This document shows positions 1 through 6,629 of a stretch of 10,632 bases of DNA, one piece after another. The DNA lies in assembly GCA_905236785.1 (NCBI GenBank), contig CAJOQC010000089.1, positions 1-10,632 of the forward strand. Direction: 5' to 3'. The stretch's first letter is position 1. Each line of letters opens with the position of its first letter. Under the pieces are notes generated by a model. That model had not been told where the DNA came from, ran no database searches, and saw only the letters and a list, made by a program, of their open reading frames with translations. Both the position numbers and the translations under genes were made by a program. Source of the stretch: an uncultured Selenomonadaceae bacterium. GTDB taxonomy: Bacteria > Bacillota > Negativicutes > Selenomonadales > Selenomonadaceae.

Positions 1-98
1 GAGGAATGACGCAGTACGCGTGCCCTTCAGGGTATGCCGGAAAAAGACCCGGCAAGGGTGCGGACGAATTATGCAGTGTTTCCCTAAACAAAGAGTAA
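1..98 (+). CDS. C-terminal tail of an unidentified upstream protein (partial)
   Basis: Reading from base 3, the frame is open from the window edge to a TAA at 96-98, giving about 31 codons that end in ...SLNKE. The next gene's ATG lies only 5 nt further on, the spacing expected inside an operon. That spacing is the main reason to treat this as a gene end. The visible peptide is rich in Gly, Lys and Cys and shows no motif I recognise, so no function is offered. Another + strand frame is also open here and could be read as an N-terminal extension of the following gene, but that would bury its signal peptide. Confidence 0.4.
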   Translation, partial: GMTQYACPSGYAGKRPGKGADELCSVSLNKE

Positions 99-103
99 AC
101 AAA

Positions 104-1201
104 ATGAAAAGAAAATTACTGCTTATTTGTTCTCTGCTGTGGTATCACATCAGCAATTTGTGTTTTCCCGCCGTCGCCAGCACGTCGGAACAACTAAACG
201 CGAATATGTCCCCCGTTGAGGGTCAAGCCGTAGATTTTATTAAAGCGCGGCTTGCCGACAAAAACGGTCTTATCCTAAACGCTGTGGAATTTGACCGACC
301 GTCAAAGACTGCCCTTAGCGAATCCGCCGGGCAGATTATGCTCTATGCGGCACGGCTCGACGACGACTTGTTGTGGCGTTTATATCGGCCGTCGGCAGAA
401 AAATACTTTTGGCAAAACGGTTTTTATGCTTGGCGGGTAAACTCCGACACCCTTGCCCCCGACACCGTGAGCGCGCTTATCGACGATTTGCGCCTGGCAA
501 AAGCGTATATGACGATGAACAAAAATCATGTCGGCGAATATGATGATAAAATTGCCGCCGTTTCAACGGGACTTTTGACCAAAAGCGTTGACGGGGGGCA
601 TGGCAACATCAGCGACTTTTACGATTTGGAATCGGGGGCGGCCGACCATGTGTCCCTGTTTTATCTTGATATCGAAACAATGGACGAATTGACGGCTTAC
701 GACCGACGCTGGCAGAGAGTGAAAGACAACTGCACGAAAATTTTGCGCGATATGCCGGAAAACGAACAAGGCTTTTTCCCAAAAGCATATTATTTTTCTG
801 CCGGGAAATACGAGCGCAAAGAAGAAACAGTTACGGTAGAAAATCTTTATACTGCCATATTCGCCCAAAAAGCCGGGCGGAACACGAAAAAATTTGCCGA
901 ATTTCTGCGCAAAGAATTGACAAAGGGCAAGATAGCCAATCGCTACTTCGCCGACGGCCGCCCATCCCTAAGCCATGACAGCGTGGCGGTATATGCCCTG
1001 GCGGCGCGATACTTTTTGTATGTCGGCGACAAAACAGCCGCAAAGACAGCCTACGATAAAATGATGACATTCTTCATCGAAGACGGACGTTTGGCGGGGG
1101 GCTTTGGTTACAAATTGCCGGCTACGGTGTACGCTTTTGACCAACTGGAAGCCCTCCTCACCATAAACGAAACCAAAGGGGAATTATCGGCGGGAAAATA
1201 A
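104..1201 (+). CDS. Secreted GH8-like (alpha/alpha)6-barrel glycosidase
   Basis: The 365-aa product begins with a signal peptide: MKRK, a hydrophobic core of Leu/Ile, then an AVA signal-peptidase-I site at residues 23-25. This fixes the start at the ATG of 104 rather than the in-frame GTG at 20 or ATG at 71. The mature part resembles glycoside hydrolase family 8 and its Bacillota relatives in exopolysaccharide operons. A Ser-Glu-Ser turn (Glu73, the expected position of the general acid) is followed by a Gly and a Leu-Tyr-Ala helix. An aromatic Phe-Tyr-Ala-Trp stretch follows, then SALIDDLRLAKA with Asp127-Asp128. The C-terminus has repeated helical hairpins and a Tyr-Ala-Phe-Asp-Gln-Leu helix. 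It probably trims a surface or secreted beta-linked polysaccharide outside the membrane. The gene follows an upstream gene by 5 nt and converges with the glycosylation operon. Family assignment comes from motif reading only, and the substrate is unknown. Confidence 0.6.
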   Translation: MKRKLLLICSLLWYHISNLCFPAVASTSEQLNANMSPVEGQAVDFIKARLADKNGLILNAVEFDRPSKTALSESAGQIMLYAARLDDDLLWRLYRPSAEKYFWQNGFYAWRVNSDTLAPDTVSALIDDLRLAKAYMTMNKNHVGEYDDKIAAVSTGLLTKSVDGGHGNISDFYDLESGAADHVSLFYLDIETMDELTAYDRRWQRVKDNCTKILRDMPENEQGFFPKAYYFSAGKYERKEETVTVENLYTAIFAQKAGRNTKKFAEFLRKELTKGKIANRYFADGRPSLSHDSVAVYALAARYFLYVGDKTAAKTAYDKMMTFFIEDGRLAGGFGYKLPATVYAFDQLEALLTINETKGELSAGK

Positions 1202-1223
1202 TAATTGCGGCAAATTTTGTCGG

Positions 1224-2651
1224 CTATCCAATGATTTCTTTATACCGCCGTTCAAGCTCCTTCATATATCCGTCCCCATCCAAAAGCGGCGAAGCTTGAA
1301 GGATATTTCGCAATTTAACGCGCAAATTTTTTAACCGTTCCTTGTCTTTGGCCAAATCTGTGGCCTTTTGAACATATTCTTCGGGGGTTGCGGCCGCAAA
1401 CTCAGAAAGCCCCGCGCTTTTAAGAATACTTGAGCCAAAACGCGCCCCGTACCTGTCGCCGCAAAGCGTCACCGCAGGCACGCCCATATAAAGCGCAACA
1501 GCCGTCATTGCGCCGCCGTTATAGGGCGCAGGATTAAGCATGATGTCAACTTCCCCGTAATGCTCCCAATAATCCTCGGCGGCGGGGCGAATTTCAACAA
1601 CATCGGCGGGAATGTTCGCTTTTATTACGCGGCTTTTCATGGCGCAAAGCCGCGCCGATATGTCCGTCGTATCCTGCAATATAAGTTTGCTGTCCGGCGT
1701 TTGGCGCAAAATCTCCCGCCACAGAGCCAACATTTCGTCGGTGATTTTCATAAAATTGTTGAAACAACCAAAAACCACCCTTTGATGCTCTTGGGGCATA
1801 GGCGCAATTTGTTGCATTTCGTCGGTGGGGGAAAAGCAAAAGGCATGGGGCAACAAAAGAACATTTTCCGTGAAATAATCTTTGCTCCCGTTGTCGAACA
1901 AAACATGGTCGCCCAAGACATAATCAACAAAATCCGCCCCGGTGGTGTCAAAATAGCCGATGCCCGTGATGCAGACTTTGGCGGGGCGGCGCGACGCGAC
2001 GAGCAAAGTTCGCCCGCCTGCGCTATGCCCGCCCAAATCGAACAAAATATCAATGCCGTCCGCGTTTATTTTTTTGGCGGCTTCTTCATAGTCGGCGGGC
2101 AAAAAGACAAATTTATCCGTGCTGTTTTTCATTCGCCGCGAAAAATTGTCCTCCGCTTCCTCAAGAGAATAGCAATAAACCTCAAATTCGTCGCGATTGT
2201 AACGGGTGAGCATCACATCAAAGAACAACGCCGCCGCCTGAAAAAGAAAATTAACCGCCAAGTAACCTACGCGAATTTTCTTCGCGCAGGTTTTTTTTGC
2301 GGTCGGCAAAACCGCCGCGCCGTCGAAAAATCCGCCGTAAAAACAATGTTCGCGAAACAGAGCGGCTTTGTCCACGCCATGCAAATAGTGAAGGGCGAAA
2401 AGATAATTTGAAAAATGCTGGCATTGAGCCGACAAATAGCGGTCATGTTTGGCGGCGTTAAGATAGGCGGCGGCAGCTCCCTCCGCATCCGCCGTGCAAA
2501 AGAACAATTCGCCGAAAAGCTCATGCACTCGCCACAAATCCCTTTCGTCGGCGGTATCTTTTAGAATTTTCAGTTCGTTTCTTGCCGCCGCTGTTTGCCC
2601 GGCTTTTAACAGGCGGCGAATATGGTTTAACTTTTCGTCGATGTTATTCAT
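1224..2651 (-). CDS. GT41 (O-GlcNAc-transferase-like) protein with degenerate donor site
   Basis: The protein has 475 aa: a short helical TPR-like N-terminus (about 1-100), then a GT41 domain (about 124-475). Family hallmarks kept include the DILFDLGGHS segment (His209), GYFDTTG (232-238), the FGCFNNFMK segment with Lys302 (equivalent to human OGT Lys842), and the C-terminal SPLLD and Leu-Glu-Arg region. Several residues expected to handle the nucleotide sugar are lost. The SPDxRxH motif reads AVNFLFQ, with Gln138 where the family has His (human OGT His498). The GGGTTxDALYMG motif reads NGGAMTAVALYMG, with Val385 where Asp is expected (human OGT Asp925). Alignment with the two GT41 domains of the upstream gene is ungapped here, so this is substitution and not frameshift. 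It may be a non-catalytic partner or have altered specificity. The ATG overlaps the upstream stop by 8 nt (ATGAATAA), preceded by GGGTAGGG. The same frame is open upstream to 3092 but lies antisense-free inside the previous gene, so that extension is not real. Confidence 0.88.
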   Translation of the reverse strand: MNNIDEKLNHIRRLLKAGQTAAARNELKILKDTADERDLWRVHELFGELFFCTADAEGAAAAYLNAAKHDRYLSAQCQHFSNYLFALHYLHGVDKAALFREHCFYGGFFDGAAVLPTAKKTCAKKIRVGYLAVNFLFQAAALFFDVMLTRYNRDEFEVYCYSLEEAEDNFSRRMKNSTDKFVFLPADYEEAAKKINADGIDILFDLGGHSAGGRTLLVASRRPAKVCITGIGYFDTTGADFVDYVLGDHVLFDNGSKDYFTENVLLLPHAFCFSPTDEMQQIAPMPQEHQRVVFGCFNNFMKITDEMLALWREILRQTPDSKLILQDTTDISARLCAMKSRVIKANIPADVVEIRPAAEDYWEHYGEVDIMLNPAPYNGGAMTAVALYMGVPAVTLCGDRYGARFGSSILKSAGLSEFAAATPEEYVQKATDLAKDKERLKNLRVKLRNILQASPLLDGDGYMKELERRYKEIIG

Positions 2652-5600
2652 AATCCCTACCCAAAATTTGCAAATACTCCCGCTCCAAATTCCTTGTATA
2701 GTTTTTTGGCGACAGGGCGGGGGAATTTTGCAATATTCCCCGCAAATTTTTGTGCAACACGTCCAAAAGTTCGGCATCATTGGCAAGGGCAACAGCCTTT
2801 TCAACGTAACTGTCCGCGCTGTCGGCGGCAAGCTCCGAAAGTCCTGCGGCATCAAGAACTGAAAGGCCAAAACGACTGCTGCGCCTTTGCCCGTAGCGAG
2901 AAACCACCGGCACCCCCATGTAAAGCGCGTCAAAGGTTGTGCCTCCCCCGGTGTACGGGTAGGTGTCAAGGGCAATATCGACGTCAAGGTAGCGGGGCAA
3001 ATATTCCTCCTCGGCTCCTTCAAACACAATACGGTCGGTGTCGAAACCAAATTTTTGCAAACGTTCGTAGGCCATATCCGCCGCCCTGTCATCGCCCAAA
3101 ATCGCCGACTTTAGGAGAAGATACGAGTTTGGCGTAAGCTCCATGATTTTTTGCCAACAACAAAGCATCTCATCGGTGATTTTTCGATAATGGTTGAACA
3201 CGCCAAAGGTAACATAGCCCCGCCCAAGGCAAGGCGCGCCCTTTGACACCGGCACGTCGTTCCTGCCGACGTAGGAAAATTGACATGGCAAGTACAGCGG
3301 CTTTTCCGTCAAAAATCTCTCGCTCCCCGGCGGGTTCACGATTTTGTCGGTGATTAAATAATCCACTGCGCCAAGCCCTGTGGTGTCAAGATAACCAAGG
3401 CCGGAAATTTGAACGGGCGCGGGGCGGTACGCCAGCACCGGCAACGAGCCGCCCGAGCTGTGCCCCGCCAAATCGACCAATATGTCAAGTCCGTCGTCGT
3501 AAATTTTCTTGGCAAGTTCTTCTATAGATAAACTCGGCACATGATAAAAATGTTCGGCGAAAGTTTTAAGATGCGCCGTGAAGCCGTCCTCAATTTCCCC
3601 GGTGTAATAACAAAAAAGCTCAAATTTATTGCTGTCGTGGCAAGATAAAAGGCCGTAGATGAAATTAAACATGACATGGCGGCGAAAATCCGGCGATATG
3701 TAGCCGATTTTTATTTTTCGCCCGCCGATTTTTGCTCCTTTGCGTCGGTTAAATTTTGGCGTGTCGGCAAAAATTTTGTCGTAGCCCCTGTGCAGGTCAA
3801 AAAGTTCTTCGGCGGTTATGTTCGTGGTCTGCGCCGCCAAAAGCATGGAATCGTACATAACGGAGCGGATATACTTTGTTCCTTCCACCTCATAGGCGGC
3901 GCGATACATTGCCACAGCTTCGGCGGTTTTGCCGATTTTTAGAGCCGTTGCGGCGATGCGGCAGAGAATATCCCGCCAATCTATGGCGTTTGGCAAGCCG
4001 TTTTTCTCGTACAGTTCCTTGGCTTTTTTCAGTGCTTCGTATTCGTTGACCGTCTCGCCCCTGTCGCGATATTTGTCCGCCAAGGCGACATATTCGTCGG
4101 CAGCGGGGGGCTTTGCGGGCAAAGGGGGGGTGTGGGCGGTTTTTCCATATAGCCACTTGGCAAAAATTTCTTCGTACAGAGTTTCAAGCTCCGCCATGTA
4201 AAGATTTTCGTCCATAAGGGGGGATTGCCTTATTTTGCGGCGCAAGGTCTGATGATAACGGGCGAGGCGCTCTTTGTCCCGCGCCAGGTTCGTAGCCTTT
4301 TCGATGTATTCGTCAACGGAGGCGGCGCAAAGTTCCCCCAAGCCCACATTCATCAAAATGCCGTACCCGAAGCGCGAGTTGTGCCGCTCCCCGACAAGGG
4401 TTATCACCGGCACGCCCATGTAAAGAGCATCGCAGGTTGTGCCGCCGCCGGGGTAGGGGAATGTGTCAAGGGCAATATCTATTTTGTTGTATTTATCAAG
4501 ATAATTGCGTTCAAAACCGTCAAGGGTAACTCGCTCGGCCAAGATGCCGAATTTTTCGAGCCGCTCCAAAGTTCTGTTGCAGTCTTCTTCGTTGTCAAAT
4601 ATTCGCGTTTTTAGGTACAGGCGCGAATGAGGGACGGCGGCAAGAATTTTGCTCCACGCCGCTAAAACTTCGTCGCCGACTTTGGCAAAATTGTTGAAAC
4701 TGCCGAAGGTGACAAAATTATTTTTTAGGCACGGCGTACCATTAAAGGGATAATAGGCATGATTCCACGAAAAGCAAAAATGGCTGTGGGGCATACGAAG
4801 GAGTTTTTCGACAAAAAATTCATCGTTAAGCCCCACGGGGTCGGTGTAATGATCCGCCAAAAAATAATCGACGGCCGAAAGCCCCGTCGTATCAAAATAC
4901 CCCACGCCGGATATTTGCACCGGCGCGGGTTTGTAGGCAAGCACCGCCAAACAACCGTTTGAAGTATGCCCCGACAAATCAAACAAAATATCAATCTCGT
5001 CCTTATGCACCATGGCCGCCGCATCTTGGGGGGGCAGGTCTTTTATGTTTTGCCATTTGTGGGCGACGGCGGCAAATTCGCGGCTTGTTGCGTCCTCATC
5101 CCCCGCCATGTAAGCGTAAATTTCAAAGCGGTTTTTGTCGTATGCAAAAAAGAAGGCGCGGCTGAAAAAACCTGCAACGTGCCTTCTTAAATCCGGCGAT
5201 ATGTAGCCGATTCTTATTTTTTCATGCCGCCTTTTCCGCTGGTGGGCAAAGGGGCGGATACGGACAAAAAAATCGGCGTATTTTTTGGCGGCGGCGCAAA
5301 GTTCCGCCCGGGATGCATCGGTGTAATGAAGGTTCAAAAGATAATTGCCGTAATCTTCGCGGCGCATCTTTTCCATGTCAACGGGGGCGGCGGGGTCGCT
5401 TTTTATCCGTGAGGAGGACAGATAGGCCTGCGCCGCCGCCTGTAACTGCCCTGTTTCACGATAGAGCCTGCCCAAAATGTTATAGGTCATCATTCGTTGC
5501 CAGGGGGCTAAATCCGCGCAAGTTAAGGCCTTGTTTGCGGCGTTTATGGCTTTAGTGCGCTTTTTTTGCAGGTGCAATGTTCGCGCCGTCAAAAAATAAA

Positions 5601-5829
5601 AATAACCGTCGCGGCCGAAGTTTTTTTCCGCCTGTTTTAGCGCCGACGCCGCCCCCTGCGGCAGATTATTGTCAATGTAAAGGGTGGCCACGGCGCAAAG
5701 GACGGCTTTACTTGCCGCGTCGGCAAATTCGAGCAATTTGTCGGCGGCGGCTACGGCGGCGGCTACGTCTTTTTTTTCGTAAGCGTCCGCCATTTTTTGA
5801 TAGAGTTCCTTTGCCGCCGAAGTTTTCAT
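2644..5829 (-). CDS. Double-headed GT41 glycosyltransferase (two tandem OGT/SPINDLY-like domains)
   Basis: The protein has 1061 aa. Order: TPR-like helices (about 1-190), GT41 domain 1 (about 204-556), a Pro-rich linker (about 564-577), a second helical/TPR stretch (about 578-690), GT41 domain 2 (about 705-1058). Both catalytic domains are complete: SPDLRRH (His217) and SPDFRRH (His718); DLSGHTS (His288) and DLAGHSS (His790); GYFDTTGL and GYLDTTGL; FNNFAK (Lys383) and FNHYRK (Lys883); GGGTTCDALYMG (Asp467) and GGGTTFDALYMG (Asp967). Equivalent residues are almost exactly 500 apart, pointing to an internal duplication of a TPR + GT41 unit. GT41 enzymes transfer a sugar, typically GlcNAc or a hexose, from a nucleotide donor to Ser/Thr (or Asn in HMW1C-type members) in the cytoplasm. 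Beside a flagellin gene, flagellin is the likely acceptor. The start overlaps the upstream stop (ATGA), with GGGAG 6 nt before the ATG. Donor and acceptor are not shown by the sequence. Confidence 0.93.
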   Translation of the reverse strand: MKTSAAKELYQKMADAYEKKDVAAAVAAADKLLEFADAASKAVLCAVATLYIDNNLPQGAASALKQAEKNFGRDGYFYFLTARTLHLQKKRTKAINAANKALTCADLAPWQRMMTYNILGRLYRETGQLQAAAQAYLSSSRIKSDPAAPVDMEKMRREDYGNYLLNLHYTDASRAELCAAAKKYADFFVRIRPFAHQRKRRHEKIRIGYISPDLRRHVAGFFSRAFFFAYDKNRFEIYAYMAGDEDATSREFAAVAHKWQNIKDLPPQDAAAMVHKDEIDILFDLSGHTSNGCLAVLAYKPAPVQISGVGYFDTTGLSAVDYFLADHYTDPVGLNDEFFVEKLLRMPHSHFCFSWNHAYYPFNGTPCLKNNFVTFGSFNNFAKVGDEVLAAWSKILAAVPHSRLYLKTRIFDNEEDCNRTLERLEKFGILAERVTLDGFERNYLDKYNKIDIALDTFPYPGGGTTCDALYMGVPVITLVGERHNSRFGYGILMNVGLGELCAASVDEYIEKATNLARDKERLARYHQTLRRKIRQSPLMDENLYMAELETLYEEIFAKWLYGKTAHTPPLPAKPPAADEYVALADKYRDRGETVNEYEALKKAKELYEKNGLPNAIDWRDILCRIAATALKIGKTAEAVAMYRAAYEVEGTKYIRSVMYDSMLLAAQTTNITAEELFDLHRGYDKIFADTPKFNRRKGAKIGGRKIKIGYISPDFRRHVMFNFIYGLLSCHDSNKFELFCYYTGEIEDGFTAHLKTFAEHFYHVPSLSIEELAKKIYDDGLDILVDLAGHSSGGSLPVLAYRPAPVQISGLGYLDTTGLGAVDYLITDKIVNPPGSERFLTEKPLYLPCQFSYVGRNDVPVSKGAPCLGRGYVTFGVFNHYRKITDEMLCCWQKIMELTPNSYLLLKSAILGDDRAADMAYERLQKFGFDTDRIVFEGAEEEYLPRYLDVDIALDTYPYTGGGTTFDALYMGVPVVSRYGQRRSSRFGLSVLDAAGLSELAADSADSYVEKAVALANDAELLDVLHKNLRGILQNSPALSPKNYTRNLEREYLQILGRDYE
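2656..3717 (-). repeat. GT41 catalytic domain, copy 2 of an intragenic duplication
   Basis: Codons about 705-1058 of the same protein form the second GT41 unit, with His718, His790, Lys883, GGGTT at 961-965 and Asp967 all intact. It is preceded by its own helical TPR-like stretch, so the repeated unit appears to be TPR plus catalytic domain and not the catalytic domain alone. Boundaries are approximate. Confidence 0.75.
4162..5220 (-). repeat. GT41 catalytic domain, copy 1 of an intragenic duplication
   Basis: Codons about 204-556 of the 1061-aa protein form one complete GT41 unit. It matches copy 2 in motif order and spacing: His217, His288, Lys383, GGGTT at 461-465 and Asp467 lie 500 to 502 residues before their counterparts. 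The copies have diverged strongly in protein sequence, so this is an old duplication and not a recent DNA repeat. Boundaries are approximate. Confidence 0.75.
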
Positions 5830-6329
5830 GTCGCGCTCCCTTTATGCCAATCGACCACGCTTAAAAGCTGTTTCATGTTGTATTCTTCCACCAAAAATGT
5901 CACTACATTGGGGTAAAAGGCCACCAAATACTTGTTTTGCTTGGCGTAATACATCAAAATGTCTTCCATTTCGTCCCGGTCGTCCTGGGTCAGCTTGTCG
6001 CGGTATTTTTCCACAATGTAATCATAGAGATTTAACGCCTCCGGCACACGGTTATTTAGGATAAAATGCCGCGCCAGCAGGAGCCTTGCCCCGATATGCC
6101 CCGGATCAAAGTCCAAGGTTAGGTTTATCCATTTTACCGAACGCTCGAAATCGCCGAGTTGAAAGTAATTCTTTGCGCCGGAGAACATGACTTCCGCGTC
6201 GCGGCAACCCATGTTTATAAGCTCCGACAATACTTCCAAAGCCTTGGCGGGTTCATTTATATCTTCCAAATATTTCATTCTGCGTTTTAGGGCATCCGCT
6301 TGCACGCCTTTTTTGTATATCATAAACAT
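5826..6329 (-). CDS. Small TPR protein of the glycosylation operon
   Basis: The 167-aa product is entirely helical in appearance, with TPR-type repeats. One covers roughly residues 44-77, with Phe-Gln-Leu-Gly-Asp-Phe-Glu-Arg-Ser and Asp-Phe-Asp-Pro at its end; another covers roughly 78-111, with Arg-Val-Pro-Glu-Ala. There is no signal peptide, membrane segment or catalytic motif. It may be an adaptor or scaffold bringing the glycosyltransferases to their protein acceptor, which is inference from position. The start is ambiguous. The ATG at 6329 gives a TGATG junction with the upstream gene, the GTG at 6332 gives a GTGA overlap, and an ATG at 6323 is also in frame. None has a well-spaced Shine-Dalgarno (GGAG lies 17 nt before the 6329 ATG), so translation probably depends on coupling. 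The stop overlaps the next start by 4 nt. Confidence 0.8.
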   Translation of the reverse strand: MFMIYKKGVQADALKRRMKYLEDINEPAKALEVLSELINMGCRDAEVMFSGAKNYFQLGDFERSVKWINLTLDFDPGHIGARLLLARHFILNNRVPEALNLYDYIVEKYRDKLTQDDRDEMEDILMYYAKQNKYLVAFYPNVVTFLVEEYNMKQLLSVVDWHKGSAT

Positions 6330-6625
6330 CACGTCGAACGCATAAACTCCAAAATGTGCGGGTATGCCGTCATTCGTTTGGCCGAACGGGTCACAAAGTA
6401 CTCCATTTCCCCCCGCAAAATTTCCCTGTCCGCTTCAAACATATCGGGCTTTATTGCCAAAAATCTTTCTGCGGCCTCAATGCCCTCCGCCGCTTGACCT
6501 GCATCCAACAGGGCTTTTATGTTTTTAATGACATTGTGCGCCTTGCCGGCTTGGTCTTGTTCGTGCTTTTGCTCCGCCTTGGCCTTTATCGAGGCAAAGG
6601 CGGATTTTTTTAATTTCTTTGCCAT
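6329..6625 (-). CDS. 98-aa Lys-rich TPR-like protein of the glycosylation operon
   Basis: The 98-aa product has a basic N-terminus (MAKKLKK... with further Lys to residue 20), then a helix-turn-helix pair around residues 31-62 resembling a single TPR (AGQAAEGIEAAERFLAIKP). A short tail ends Phe-Met-Arg-Ser-Thr. A well-placed GAGGGA ribosome-binding site precedes the ATG, and only 4 nt separate it from the stop of the upstream glycosyltransferase gene, so it is very likely translated. I do not recognise a named family. Together with the next gene it could amount to one roughly 265-aa TPR protein made as two chains. It could equally be an independent small chaperone or adaptor. No enzymatic residues are visible. 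Confidence 0.75.
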   Translation of the reverse strand: MAKKLKKSAFASIKAKAEQKHEQDQAGKAHNVIKNIKALLDAGQAAEGIEAAERFLAIKPDMFEADREILRGEMEYFVTRSAKRMTAYPHILEFMRST

Positions 6626-6629
6626 GTTT

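Noticed and set aside
20..103. N-terminal extension of the GH8-like protein to GTG at 20 or ATG at 71
   Set aside because: The extension would place 11 to 28 charged residues ahead of an otherwise typical signal peptide and overlap the end of the upstream frame.
1202..1223. Bidirectional terminator between the GH8-like gene and the operon
   Set aside because: The near-repeat around GCGGCAAATTTTGTCGGC does not fold into a convincing stem (several mismatches and no loop), and there is no T-run following a GC-rich stem.
2200..2300. Frameshift as the cause of the degenerate SPDxRxH motif in the last GT41 gene
   Set aside because: The segment from Gly-Tyr to Cys-Tyr has the same length (34 residues) as in GT41 domain 2 of the neighbour, with matching flanks, so the changes are point substitutions in an intact frame.
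1560..2411. Long + strand open frame (283 codons) opposite the last GT41 gene
   Set aside because: It is antisense to a protein with clear GT41 motifs, has low-complexity Arg/Gly/Phe composition and no recognisable family. It is a shadow produced by the coding bias of the minus strand.
2652..3092. Upstream extension of the last GT41 gene to an ATG at 3092
   Set aside because: The extra 147 codons overlap the conserved C-terminal part of the 1061-aa protein in another frame and are Pro/Cys/Thr-rich without family similarity. The ATG at 2651 gives the usual TPR start and an 8-nt overlap with the upstream stop.
6300..6350. The 98-aa and 167-aa genes being one gene broken by a frameshift
   Set aside because: It cannot be excluded, but the stop/start junction (TGATG or GTGA) is typical of coupled genes. 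The first gene has a good ribosome-binding site, and other junctions in the operon have the same overlapping style.
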